From assembly GCF_018070045.1 (NCBI RefSeq), contig NZ_JAGPYK010000013.1, positions 109,208 through 173,207 on the forward strand: a stretch of 64,000 nucleotides of DNA. Reading direction: 5' to 3'. The notes below the pieces were generated by a model, which did no database searches, had not been told where the DNA came from, and was given only the letters and a program-made list of their open reading frames with translations. This DNA is from Micromonospora sp. U21 (GTDB lineage: Bacteria > Actinomycetota > Actinomycetes > Mycobacteriales > Micromonosporaceae). This document shows positions 8,387 through 16,309 of the stretch, in pieces. The position numbers and the translations under genes were made by a program. Position 1 is the stretch's first letter; each line of letters starts with the position of its first letter.

Positions 8387-9070
8387 CTACTCGGCCGCCG
8401 GACGGGTCCGCTTGGTGGCCCGGGGCAGCTTCGCCGACGGGGTCGCGGCGGGCTTCGCGGCCTTCGGCGCCCGAGCGGCCTTCTTGACGGCGGCCGGCTT
8501 GGCCTCGGCGATCTCGGCCACGTCGGCCGGGGTCGGCACCTCGGCCGGGGCGGTGGCCTCGACCGGGGGCGCGGCCGGCGTCACGGCCTGGGTCGCCTCG
8601 ATGTCGGCGTTGACCGTCTCGGCGGCCTCCAGCACGCCGACGCCGACGACACGCTCACCGCGGGCGACCAGTGCGCCGTACGCGGCGAACGCCCGCTCCT
8701 GTGCGGCCTGGGCACCGGCGACGACCACGGCGGCGTTGCGGGTCGCGGCGGCGCGCAGCCGGTCCAGGTCGGTGACCTCGCGCAGCTTGGCCAGGTCGGC
8801 GGACTCGCGGAGCTTGGCCAGATCCAGCTCGGCCTGCGCCCGGCCGCGCAGGGTCTCGGCGGTCTCGTTGGCGGTACGCAGCGTCTCGGTGGCCTTCTGG
8901 CGCAGCTCGAAGCCGGTCAGCACGGCCCGGCCGCCCAGGTCGGCGACGACCCGGGTGCCGAGGATGCCGACTGCGGCCGGCAACTTGCGCAGCTGCTCGA
9001 GGGCCAACTCCCCGGCGCCGGCGGCGGCGTAGATCGGGGCGGGGATGCGGTTGGTCTTCGGCTCGGTCAT
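8387..9070 (-). CDS. Heparin-binding hemagglutinin (HbhA)-like protein
   Basis: 227 aa. It has the HbhA layout: a hydrophobic N-terminal segment (about 14-40), a long coiled coil (50-130) rich in Ala, Glu, Leu and Arg, and a Lys/Ala/Pro-rich tail (180-227). In mycobacteria this surface protein binds sulfated glycans and affects membrane or cell shape; in a soil actinomycete an adhesin role is only an inference. It overlaps the XRE gene by ATGA (9067-9070), matching the Rv0474-Rv0475-Rv0476 order. Confidence 0.85.
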   Translation of the reverse strand: MTEPKTNRIPAPIYAAAGAGELALEQLRKLPAAVGILGTRVVADLGGRAVLTGFELRQKATETLRTANETAETLRGRAQAELDLAKLRESADLAKLREVTDLDRLRAAATRNAAVVVAGAQAAQERAFAAYGALVARGERVVGVGVLEAAETVNADIEATQAVTPAAPPVEATAPAEVPTPADVAEIAEAKPAAVKKAARAPKAAKPAATPSAKLPRATKRTRPAAE

Positions 9071-9705
9071 GAGGTCTCCTCCTCGGCCGCCTCGGCGGCC
9101 TTCCGGACCGCCGGACCGGCGGCCTTCTTCTCGGGGGTGCTGGTGCTGGTGCTGGTCGGGGCGGGTGCGGTGCCCGCCTCGGTGACGGCGACCGACTCGA
9201 GAACGGCCTCGGTCGGGGTGCCGCCCGCGGTGGTGGGGCCGGTGGCGGCCAGGTTGGCCACGTCGGCCGGCTGATCGGCGACATCGGTCGGGGTGGTCAC
9301 CCCGGCCGCGCCGCCGGCGCTTTCCTCGCTGACGCCCTCGGCGGCGGCCTGGGCCTCGGCCAACCGGGTGTTCTCCCGGCGGAACGTCTCGTAGATCTGG
9401 CTCAGCGACTGCTTCTGGGCCATCGTCAGGTCGGTGTCCACCGCGATGGCGGCGAGCACGCCGTGGCCCTCCTTGTCGTCGAGCAGCCCGGCGCGCAGGT
9501 ACATCGCGGGAGTGGAGACCCGCAGCGCGCTGGCCAACTGCTGGAGCACCTCGGCGCTGGGCTTGCGCAGGCCGCGCTCGATCTGGCTGAGGTACGGGTT
9601 GCTGACCCCAGCCTGCTCGGCGAGCTGCCGCAGCGAGATCTTGGCGTTGCGCCGCAGATCGCGGATGAACCCGCCGACGTCGGGGAGGTCCTTCGGTGTG
9701 GCCAT
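9067..9705 (-). CDS. XRE-family regulator of the hbhA cluster
   Basis: 212 aa. A Cro/CI-type HTH at about 10-70 (LRQLAEQAGVSNPYLSQIERGLRKPS) is followed by a helical middle and an Ala/Thr-rich low-complexity tail. ATG 9705 is chosen because a TAGCGT box (9713-9718) lies 7 nt upstream, making a leaderless start; the longer ORF start has no support. GCTAAC-type repeats overlap this promoter, so autoregulation is likely. First gene of the XRE-hbhA-DUF2516 cluster. Confidence 0.9.
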   Translation of the reverse strand: MATPKDLPDVGGFIRDLRRNAKISLRQLAEQAGVSNPYLSQIERGLRKPSAEVLQQLASALRVSTPAMYLRAGLLDDKEGHGVLAAIAVDTDLTMAQKQSLSQIYETFRRENTRLAEAQAAAEGVSEESAGGAAGVTTPTDVADQPADVANLAATGPTTAGGTPTEAVLESVAVTEAGTAPAPTSTSTSTPEKKAAGPAVRKAAEAAEEETS

Positions 9706-9712
9706 GACAGCG

Positions 9713-9764
9713 ACGCTAACCGCCCCTGCTAACTCCTGCAAGCAAAACGCTAGCCACAGTTAGC
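9713..9764. promoter_or_regulatory. Promoter with clustered GCTAAC/GTTAGC repeats
   Basis: Four hexamers occur within 50 bp: GCTAAC at 9715-9720 and 9728-9733, GCTAGC at 9749-9754 and GTTAGC at 9759-9764. The first overlaps the -10 box of the XRE gene. Direct and inverted copies suggest an operator array for the XRE protein itself; the intergenic space is shared with the divergent hydrolase at 9819. Confidence 0.6.
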
Positions 9765-9818
9765 AAGGTCTCAGCATCCTGTTTGCGTGCGGCTCGTGCG
9801 ATTCCGTACCGTCCGTTC

Positions 9819-10616
9819 GTGCACAAGATCACAGTCAATGGAGCAGTCATCGCGTACGACGAGGCCGGCACCGGTTCGCCCGTCGTGCTGCTGCACGCCG
9901 GCATCGCCGACCGGCGGATGTGGCGGAACCAGCTGCCCGCGCTCGCCGCCCGGCACCGGGTGATCGTCCCGGACCTGCGGGGTTATGGCGACTCCGAGCT
10001 GCCTCCGGCGCCGTTCGCCCACCACGACGACGTGGCCGGTCTGCTGGACGCACTCGACCTGCCCCGAGCCGCCCTGGTGGGCTGCTCCTTCGGCGGGTCG
10101 GTCGCCATCGACACCGCGCTGGCCCACCCGGACCGGGTGAGCGCGCTCGCGCTGTTCGACACGGCGGTCTCCGGGAACGAGTGGTCCGAGGAGGCCAACG
10201 ACCTCTGGGACGACCTGGTCGGCGAGGTCGACCCCGACGACTTCGTCGCCGGGGCGGCCGGCGAGGTGCGGTTCTGGGTGGTCGGCCCGGGTCGCCAGCC
10301 GGCCGACGTCGACCCCGGGCTGGTCGCGTTCGCCCAGGAGATGGACCAGGGCGCGCTCGCCGCCGAGCTGGCGCTCGGCGCGGTGGAGGTGGGCGAGCTG
10401 ACACCGCCGGCCATCGGCCGCCTCGGCGAGCTGCGGGTGCCCGTCCTGGTCACCGCCGGCGCCGCCGACGTGCCCGACATCAGCCGCCTCGCCGACCGGA
10501 TCGCCGCCGAGGTGCCCGGCGCGGTACGGCTGCCCGACGTGCCGGACGCCGCGCACCTGCTGCCGCTGGAACGCCCCGAGCCGGTCAACGCCGCCCTGCT
10601 CGACTTCCTGAGCTGA
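9819..10616 (+). CDS. Alpha/beta hydrolase
   Basis: 265 aa. It has an HAGIADRRMW oxyanion region (about 26-35), the nucleophile elbow GCSFGGS (Ser at about 90), an acidic residue near GAADVPD and a terminal His in DAAHLLPLERP (about 245), so the triad looks complete. Close in style to the haloperoxidase/BphD-like esterases; substrate unknown. GTG 9819 gives a start matching the fold; a longer reading from 9783 would add 12 residues. Confidence 0.85.
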   Translation: MHKITVNGAVIAYDEAGTGSPVVLLHAGIADRRMWRNQLPALAARHRVIVPDLRGYGDSELPPAPFAHHDDVAGLLDALDLPRAALVGCSFGGSVAIDTALAHPDRVSALALFDTAVSGNEWSEEANDLWDDLVGEVDPDDFVAGAAGEVRFWVVGPGRQPADVDPGLVAFAQEMDQGALAAELALGAVEVGELTPPAIGRLGELRVPVLVTAGAADVPDISRLADRIAAEVPGAVRLPDVPDAAHLLPLERPEPVNAALLDFLS

Positions 10617-10631
10617 CCCACCCGGCTCCTC

Positions 10632-10670
10632 CCGCCGGCCCGGCGCCAGACCGGACCGGCGGGCCGGCGG
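10632..10670. terminator. GC-rich hairpin between convergent genes
   Basis: Arms CCGCCGGCCCG (10632-10642) and CGGGCCGGCGG (10660-10670) form an 11-bp stem between the convergent hydrolase and asparaginase genes. There is no T-run, so it would act as a bidirectional, actinobacterial-style terminator. Confidence 0.6.
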
Positions 10671-11630
10671 TCACCAGAGCGGGCGGACCGCGCCGACCGG
10701 AACGCCGCCGCCGAAGAGCGGCACCTCGGCGTACTCCGCCAGCACCGGGGCGTCCACACCGAGCCGGCGCAGCGCGGAGGCCAGCACCGGCGTCCTGGCC
10801 CGATCGGCCCCATCGTCGATCTTCAGCGCGATGGCGCCGACGCCCGGCAGCCCCACCGCGATCACGCCCTCGGCGCCGACCTTGGCCAGCAGGCCCGGTA
10901 CGCCGCGCATCAGCCTGGTGTCGTCGGCCCGGGTGCCGCCGACGATCTCCGGGTGGGCGCGCATGGCATCCGCGACCGCGCGCGGCACCGAGCCGCGCTC
11001 GGCGTCGACGAGCCGGAGGTACGCCCCGGCCAGGCCGGTCAGCGACACCGCGAGCACCGGAGCTCCACAACCGTCCACTCCCACCGCCGCCGCCTGCTCA
11101 CCGGTGAACTCCTCGATGGCCGCCCGCAGCCGCTGCTGCAACGGGTGCTCCGGACGCCAGTAGCCGTCCAACGGCCACCCGGCCGCCTGGCAGGTCAGCA
11201 GCATGCCGCTGTGCTTGCCGGAGCAGTTCATCTGCACCCGGGTCGGGCCGCCCCCGGCGCGCAGCACGGCCTCGCGGGCCGCCGCTCCCACCGGCAGGTC
11301 GGGCGGGCAGTGCAGGGCCGAGGCGTCCAGCCCCGCCCGGTCCAGCAACGCGCCGACCCGAGCCAGGTGGAACTCCTCACCCGCGTGGCTGGCCGACACC
11401 AGCGCCAGGTCGGCCGGGTCGGTCAGCGGCAGGCCGGCGCGGAGCATCCCGACCGCCTGCAGCGGTTTGCTGGCCGAGCGGGGAAAGATCGGTGCGGTCA
11501 CGTCCCCGGCGGCGGCAACCGGCACACCGGCGGCATCCAGCACCACCACCGAGCCGCGGTGCATGCCCTCGACGAACCCGGACCGGACCACCTCGGCGAG
11601 CGGCGCGCCGCCCTCGTACGTCTTTCCCAC
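10671..11630 (-). CDS. Asparaginase (Rhizobium etli type, AnsA-like)
   Basis: 319 aa. It matches the PF06089-type asparaginase family: EVVRSGFVEGMHRGSVVVLD near the N-terminus, FPRSASKPLQAVGML (about 49-63), NCSGKHSGML (about 134-143) and VDGCGAPV (about 184-191). It should hydrolyse L-asparagine to aspartate and ammonia in the cytoplasm. GTG 11630 has a TACCGT box (11638-11643) 7 nt upstream, pointing to a leaderless start. Confidence 0.9.
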   Translation of the reverse strand: MGKTYEGGAPLAEVVRSGFVEGMHRGSVVVLDAAGVPVAAAGDVTAPIFPRSASKPLQAVGMLRAGLPLTDPADLALVSASHAGEEFHLARVGALLDRAGLDASALHCPPDLPVGAAAREAVLRAGGGPTRVQMNCSGKHSGMLLTCQAAGWPLDGYWRPEHPLQQRLRAAIEEFTGEQAAAVGVDGCGAPVLAVSLTGLAGAYLRLVDAERGSVPRAVADAMRAHPEIVGGTRADDTRLMRGVPGLLAKVGAEGVIAVGLPGVGAIALKIDDGADRARTPVLASALRRLGVDAPVLAEYAEVPLFGGGVPVGAVRPLW

Positions 11631-11724
11631 GTGCTGGACGGTACCGACGGTCCGAGGGTGCCCGTCGGCGGGGTGACCTGGTCGTCCACCTCCCGGGTGA
11701 CAGGGGTGCCGGACAGGCTCGACC

Positions 11725-12552
11725 TTACAGCCCCAGCAGCTCGCGGGCCTCGGCGGTGGTCAGCGGGGGACGCTGGGCGAGCTGGGCGAAGCCGACCGCG
11801 CGAGCGACCAGTTGCATGTTGGACTCCACCGGGCGGCCCTTGGCGTACGTCACGGTGTCCTCCATGCCGACCCGCAGGTGCCCGCCGGTCGACAGCGAGG
11901 CCAGCATGACCGGGATGGTGCTGCGGCCGATGCCGGTGGCCGAGAAGGTGGTGCCCTCGGGCAGGTCCCGCAGCATCCGGTGCGCCGCCACCAACGTCTC
12001 GGTGGTGCCCGGCATGCCGCCCGGCACACCCATCACGAAATCGACGTGCACGTGCCCCCCGGCCGGCGGTCCGTACTTGCCGAGCAGCCGCTGCAACGCG
12101 GACAGGTGACCGAGGTCGAAGATCTCGTACTCCGGCACGATCCCGCGTTCCTGCATCCGGGTGTGCAGGTCGACGATGAACTCCCAGCGGTTGAGGAAGA
12201 CGTCGTCGCCGAAGTTGACCGTGCCCATGGTGCACGAGGCCATGTCCGGCGCGGCGTCGAGCACGGCGAGCCGGGAGGCTTCCGGGTCGGTCACCGCGCC
12301 GCCGGAGGAGAGCTGCACGATCAGGTCGGTGTTCTCCCGCAGCGCCGCGACCGTCTCCCGCAGGCGCACCGGGTCGAGGGTCGGCCGCGCAGCGTCGTCG
12401 CGGATGTGGACGTGGATCACGGCGGCGCCGAGCGCCTCGCACTCCTTGGCGGTGCGCACCAGCTCGTCGAGGGTCACCGGCAGCGCCGGCACCTCCGCCT
12501 TGGCCGACTCCGCGCCGGTCGGGGCCACCGTGATCAACGTCCCTGTCGTCAT
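11725..12552 (-). CDS. BKACE family (3-keto-5-aminohexanoate cleavage protein-like)
   Basis: 275 aa TIM-barrel protein of the beta-keto acid cleavage enzyme family. Zinc-binding HVH is visible in AVIHVHIRDD (about 45-54), and other family marks are QLSSGG, MGVPGGMPGT and the C-terminal VGMEDTVTYAKGRPVESN. These enzymes condense a beta-keto acid with acetyl-CoA; the exact substrate varies and cannot be assigned. ATG 12552 follows a TAGGAT box (12560-12565) by 7 nt, so the longer reading frame upstream is not used. Confidence 0.88.
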   Translation of the reverse strand: MTTGTLITVAPTGAESAKAEVPALPVTLDELVRTAKECEALGAAVIHVHIRDDAARPTLDPVRLRETVAALRENTDLIVQLSSGGAVTDPEASRLAVLDAAPDMASCTMGTVNFGDDVFLNRWEFIVDLHTRMQERGIVPEYEIFDLGHLSALQRLLGKYGPPAGGHVHVDFVMGVPGGMPGTTETLVAAHRMLRDLPEGTTFSATGIGRSTIPVMLASLSTGGHLRVGMEDTVTYAKGRPVESNMQLVARAVGFAQLAQRPPLTTAEARELLGL

Positions 12553-12598
12553 GCCGGCGATCCTAGACGGCCCGGTCAGGACGGGTCGATCGCCAACC

Positions 12599-12652
12599 GT
12601 TAGGAAGGGCCCCTTCCTATACACCAGGCGTTAACAAGGTGCCCTTCCTTAC
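12599..12652. repeat. 54-bp intergenic repeat with terminal inverted repeats, copy A
   Basis: Ends GTTAGGAAGGGC (12599-12610) and GCCCTTCCTTAC (12641-12652) form an imperfect 12-bp inverted repeat. A 19-bp near-perfect palindrome (12601-12619) occupies one end. Read on the minus strand it aligns over nearly its whole length with 54515-54568. The TAA stop of ygfZ lies inside its terminal repeat. Confidence 0.75.
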
Positions 12653-13761
12653 AGGGGGTCGATTGCTGCGGCGGTCTCGTTGATCAGCAGGGTGGCGTTC
12701 TCCGGGACGTTCCGCTTCAGCACCGCGAGCGCGATCTGGCCCAGCTCGTGGTGCAGCACGGCGGTGCCGACGAAGCCCACGGCCCGCCCGTCGAGCGTCA
12801 CCGGCGTGCCGGCGGTCGGCGGCTGGTCGGTGGTCACCCCGTCCAGGTGCAGCAGCACCAGGCGGCGCGGCGGCCGGCCCATGTTGTGCACCCGGGCCAC
12901 CGTCTCCTGGCCCCGGTAGCAGCCCTTGTCCAGGTGCACCGCCGGGCCGATCAGGTCCACCTCCGCCGGGATGGTCCGGTGGTCGGTGTCCACCCCGACC
13001 CGGGGTCGCCGGGCGGCCACCCGGATCGCCTCGTACGCCCAGAGCCCCGCGACCGGCACGCCCGCGCCGCGCAGCTCCGCCACCACCTGGTCCATCGCCG
13101 ACCGCGGCACCAGCAGATCCACCCCGAGCGGGCCGCGCCGGGCCCAGCCACCGGCCGGCAGCGGGCGTACGTCGTAGCGCACGGTCGCCCGGGGCGGCAC
13201 GGCGCCGGCGGCGAACTTCGGGCCGGGCACCGCGACCAGGTCCGGTGCGGCCAGCCCGGTCACGCCGAGCGTGCCCAGCACGTCCGGCGCCGCCGGCCCG
13301 ACCAGCGACAGCAGAGCCCGATCAGCGGTGGCGTCGCGCGGCTCGACCTTGCTGAAGAACCGCATCTTCTCCAGGTACGCCAGCAGGCCGGCGGTCGCGC
13401 CCGGCTCGGTGTCCAGCCAGGTGGTCTCGCCGTCCTCGGCGACCAGGGCGTGCTGCTCGACGTGCCCGTGCGGGGAGAGCACCAGCAGCTCGGTGCCCTC
13501 GCCGGCGGCCAGCGTCGCCAGGTGCTGCGAGGTGATCGTGTGCAGCCAACCGGCCCGTTCCTCCCCGGGCACCGCGACGACCCCCCGGTGCGACCGGTCG
13601 ACCAGGCCGACCTCGGTGTCCAGGATGCGCTGCTCGCGCAGCGGGTCGCCGTAGTGCGCGGCCACCCCCCGCACGCCGGCCGCGGCGTGCGCCGGCTCCG
13701 GCTGGTCGCGGCTGGCCTCGTCGATGCTCTGGACGGCCACCGCTCCCGCGATGTCGATCAT
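12649..13761 (-). CDS. ygfZ: Folate-binding protein YgfZ/GcvT-like
   Basis: 370 aa. It carries the CAF17/YgfZ signature KGCYRGQE (in LDKGCYRGQETVARVHNMG), with preceding GcvT-like folate-binding domains. YgfZ proteins help maintain Fe-S enzymes. It follows fur with an ATGA overlap (13758-13761), an arrangement that fits metal or Fe-S homeostasis; the M. tuberculosis counterpart is Rv0811c by position. The stop codon TAA is supplied by the terminal bases of repeat copy A. Confidence 0.9.
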   Translation of the reverse strand: MIDIAGAVAVQSIDEASRDQPEPAHAAAGVRGVAAHYGDPLREQRILDTEVGLVDRSHRGVVAVPGEERAGWLHTITSQHLATLAAGEGTELLVLSPHGHVEQHALVAEDGETTWLDTEPGATAGLLAYLEKMRFFSKVEPRDATADRALLSLVGPAAPDVLGTLGVTGLAAPDLVAVPGPKFAAGAVPPRATVRYDVRPLPAGGWARRGPLGVDLLVPRSAMDQVVAELRGAGVPVAGLWAYEAIRVAARRPRVGVDTDHRTIPAEVDLIGPAVHLDKGCYRGQETVARVHNMGRPPRRLVLLHLDGVTTDQPPTAGTPVTLDGRAVGFVGTAVLHHELGQIALAVLKRNVPENATLLINETAAAIDPL

Positions 13762-14186
13762 TTCTGGTCCCCGTTCTCGCAGCGTTCGCAGACGCCGAAG
13801 AGCGACACGTGCCCGATGTCCACCCGGAACCCCCGTTGCGCGGCCAACTGGTCGGCGAGCGGGCGGAGCAGCTCCGGATCGATCTCGTCGATCGCGCCGC
13901 ACTCCCGGCAGACCAGGTGGACGTGTTGGTGCTCACCGGCCGCGTGGTAGGTCGGCGAGCCGTGCGAGAGATGGGTGTGGGTCACCAGGCCGAGCCGTTC
14001 CAGCAGCTCCAGCGTGCGATAGATGGTGGTGATGTTGACGCCGGCGGCGACCTCCCGGACGGCGGTGTGCACCTGCTCCGGGCTGGCGTGGCCCAGATCG
14101 AGCACCGCCTGGAGGACGAGCTGCCGCTGGGCCGTCAGCCGCAGCCCACGGGCCCGGAGCATTTCCGCGAGGGAGGATTCGGACAC
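13758..14186 (-). CDS. Fur-family metalloregulator
   Basis: 142 aa. Winged HTH (about 15-70, AQRQLVLQAVLD and VNITTIYRTLELL), then the dimerisation domain with HQHVH and two CXXC pairs (C93/C96 and C133/C136) that bind structural zinc. Iron (Fur), zinc (Zur) or peroxide (PerR) sensing cannot be decided from this alone. GTG 14186 lies 6 nt after TATGAT (14193-14198), a leaderless start. Divergent from the class IV aminotransferase; cotranscribed with ygfZ. Confidence 0.9.
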   Translation of the reverse strand: MSESSLAEMLRARGLRLTAQRQLVLQAVLDLGHASPEQVHTAVREVAAGVNITTIYRTLELLERLGLVTHTHLSHGSPTYHAAGEHQHVHLVCRECGAIDEIDPELLRPLADQLAAQRGFRVDIGHVSLFGVCERCENGDQK

Positions 14187-14192
14187 CGTCCG

Positions 14193-14216
14193 ATCATAGT
14201 TCGGCAACCATGCCAA
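14193..14216 (-). promoter_or_regulatory. fur promoter with possible Fur-type operator
   Basis: The -10 box TATGAT (14193-14198) abuts an imperfect inverted repeat on the plus strand, TTCGGCAACCATGCCAA (14200-14216). An operator between -10 and -35 would suit autoregulation. The assignment is inferred from position only. Confidence 0.4.
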
Positions 14217-14255
14217 CCTCCGCACGCCGACGAACCGCCGCTACGCTCGACGGTC

Positions 14256-15137
14256 ATGGTGATGTCGTCCGTCGGGAAGGTCGCGGCCGATACGACCGCG
14301 CGGATCGCATTGCTCGGGCGCGGCCCCGTCCCGGCCGGCGAGCCCGTGCTCCGCGGCGACGACCTCGGCGTGCTCCGCGGCGACGGCCTCTTCGAGACCA
14401 TGCATCTGCGCCAGGGCCGGCCGTGGTTGCGCGACGAGCACCTGGCCCGGCTGGCCACGGCGGCTGCCGCCGTCGAACTGCCACTGCCACCCGCCGCCGA
14501 GCTGATCGATCTGCTCGACACGGTGCGTGCGGGGTGGCCGGCGCAGGTGGAGGGAGCTCTGCGACTGGTCTGCACCCGCGGCCCGGAGGCCGGCGGACCA
14601 CCGACCGTCTACGCCACGCTGACCGAGGTGCCGGCGTCGTCCCGCGCGGCCCGCCGGGACGGGATCAGGGTGGCGACCCTGCCGCTGGGGGTGCCCGCCG
14701 ACGCGCGCAGCGGGCTGGACTGGCTGCCGGCCGGGATCAAGTCCACCTCGTACGCGGTCAACAGCGCCGCCCGCCGCTGGGCCCACCGGACCGGGGTGGA
14801 CGACGTGCTCTGGACCTCTTCCGACGGGTATGCGCTGGAGGGCCCCACGGCCAACGTGGTGTGGCTCACCGGCGGCATGCTCTGCACCGTGCCCGCCGCC
14901 ACCACCGGCATCCTGCCCGGGACGACCGCCGCCTGGCTGCTCGGCCACGCCGGCGAGCTGGGCCTGACCGCGGCCGAGCGGATGGTCACCCCGGCCGAGC
15001 TGCACGGGGCGGACGGCATCTGGTTCAGCTCGTCGGTGCGCGGGATCACCGAGGTCCGCACCCTGGACGGGGTCCGCCGCGACCGATCCCCGCGCACCCC
15101 CGACCTGCACACTCTGCTGGGCTTCCCCGTTGCCTGA
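14256..15137 (+). CDS. pabC: Aminotransferase class IV (aminodeoxychorismate lyase-like)
   Basis: 293 aa PLP enzyme of fold type IV. Early motif LRGDDLGVLRGDGLFETM (about 32-49), PLP-binding Lys at about 162 in GIKSTSYAVN, and EGPTANVVW further on. PabC releases pyruvate from aminodeoxychorismate to give p-aminobenzoate for folate; branched-chain or D-amino acid aminotransferases share the fold, so the precise reaction is a family-level guess helped by synteny with Rv0812. Leaderless start: TACGCT (14242-14247) is 8 nt before ATG 14256. Confidence 0.8.
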   Translation: MVMSSVGKVAADTTARIALLGRGPVPAGEPVLRGDDLGVLRGDGLFETMHLRQGRPWLRDEHLARLATAAAAVELPLPPAAELIDLLDTVRAGWPAQVEGALRLVCTRGPEAGGPPTVYATLTEVPASSRAARRDGIRVATLPLGVPADARSGLDWLPAGIKSTSYAVNSAARRWAHRTGVDDVLWTSSDGYALEGPTANVVWLTGGMLCTVPAATTGILPGTTAAWLLGHAGELGLTAAERMVTPAELHGADGIWFSSSVRGITEVRTLDGVRRDRSPRTPDLHTLLGFPVA

Positions 15138-15140
15138 GGG

Positions 15141-15740
15141 TCAGCCGCCGACCCGAACGAGCCGGGCGGAGAGGTGGGCGCTGAGCGGGTGCCCCAACGC
15201 GGCCATCTCCTGCGCGTAGAGCAGCGCGCCCTCGACGATGCCGAAGAGCCGGTGCCCGCCGGTGACCTCCTTGGCGGTCGGCGTCCGGACCACCGCGTCG
15301 GTGGCGAACTCGACCTGGGTGCCGGTGCGCTTGCCGAGGTGCAGCTCCATCACCCCGGACGGGGTGGTCAGGAGGGCCTCCAGCTCGTCGGTGGCCCGGC
15401 CGTCCACCAGCACCGGCCGCCACCAGCCGACCTCACGCCCGGCCGGGCGGACCGGCTGGCTCTGCTCGTCGAGGATCCAGGCCCGCGACTCGTAGTGCAG
15501 GAACGGCCGGCCGTCGTGGCTGATCCGGATCTCCTGCGCGTAGTCGAAGTCCTCGATCGTGGGGAAGCCGCCCTTGCCCCGGCCGCGCCACAGCCCGATG
15601 TAGGGCAGCAGGCCGTCCAGCGCGGGGTGCAGCTTCGGCCCGACCCGCAGGTCGTGACTCTCCTCGAACGGGTACGGGTCGACCGGCGGCGCGTTCAGCC
15701 ACGGGGGCTGCAGCGGGTTCTCGTCGCTCACCAGTGTCAC
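15141..15740 (-). CDS. Nitrobindin-like heme protein (FABP family, DUF1794)
   Basis: 199 aa beta-barrel protein. Its motif LWRGRGKGGFPTIEDFDYAQE (about 52-72) and the C-terminal HPLSAHLSARLVR region with a His that could ligate heme are typical of the family; the M. tuberculosis counterpart is Rv0813c by position. Such proteins bind ferric heme and can react with NO or peroxynitrite. GTG 15740 is chosen because it overlaps the stop of the upstream small ORF (GTGA); GAGAGGA sits 5 nt before it. Confidence 0.85.
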   Translation of the reverse strand: MTLVSDENPLQPPWLNAPPVDPYPFEESHDLRVGPKLHPALDGLLPYIGLWRGRGKGGFPTIEDFDYAQEIRISHDGRPFLHYESRAWILDEQSQPVRPAGREVGWWRPVLVDGRATDELEALLTTPSGVMELHLGKRTGTQVEFATDAVVRTPTAKEVTGGHRLFGIVEGALLYAQEMAALGHPLSAHLSARLVRVGG

Positions 15741-15850
15741 CAACGTCCTCTCGATATGCGTACGGCGAGGTAGACCAGGCCACCGGCGAGCCCGCCGAGG
15801 CCGGCGACCAGCAGGCTGACGAACCCGATCTCGGTAACCATCCCGACCAT
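15737..15850 (-). CDS. Small single-pass membrane protein (34-37 aa)
   Basis: It reads MVTEIGFVSLLVAGLGGL, then AGGLVYLAVRISRGRW: one hydrophobic helix with a basic C-terminus. It could start at ATG 15850 (37 aa) or ATG 15841 (34 aa). Its stop overlaps the nitrobindin start by 4 nt, so the pair is likely coupled. No function recognised; the clean overlap and helix argue that it is real. Confidence 0.55.
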   Translation of the reverse strand: MVGMVTEIGFVSLLVAGLGGLAGGLVYLAVRISRGRW

Positions 15851-15865
15851 CCTATGCTGGGCCCC

Positions 15866-16228
15866 ATGGCCCGCACTCTCGTCGTCAAGGCCACCGCTGG
15901 GGCGGACGCCCCGGAGCGGTGCGCACAGGCGTTCACGGTCGCCGCGACGGCGGTCGCGGCCGGGGTGGACGTGTCGCTCTGGCTGACCGGCGAGTCGACC
16001 TGGTTCGCGCTGCCCGGCCGCGCCCAGGAGTTCGAGCTGCCGCATTCGGCGCCGCTGGCCGAGCTGCTGCACGTCATCCTGACCAGTGGCCGGGTGACCG
16101 CCTGCACCCAGTGCGCGGCCCGCCGGGAGATCGGCCCGGACGACGTGCTGCCCGGCGTCCGGATCGCCGGTGCCGCGGTCTTCGTGGAGGAGTCCCTGGC
16201 CGAGGGAGCGCAGGCGCTGGTCTACTGA
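15866..16228 (+). CDS. DsrE family protein
   Basis: 120 aa, single DsrE/F-like domain (TLVVKATAGADAPERCAQAF at the start, then a Rossmann-like pattern), with a CTQC pair at about 76-79. DsrE proteins shuttle sulfur or act as small redox or peroxiredoxin-like proteins; no partner genes are adjacent. Leaderless start: TATGCT (15853-15858) is 7 nt before ATG 15866. Confidence 0.8.
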   Translation: MARTLVVKATAGADAPERCAQAFTVAATAVAAGVDVSLWLTGESTWFALPGRAQEFELPHSAPLAELLHVILTSGRVTACTQCAARREIGPDDVLPGVRIAGAAVFVEESLAEGAQALVY

Positions 16229-16309
16229 CCGGCGGCACCGCTCCGCGGCCGGTCGGGGCGGAGTGCGGATACCGACCCGACATCTCGGGCGGCTGCCTAC
16301 GATTCGGTT

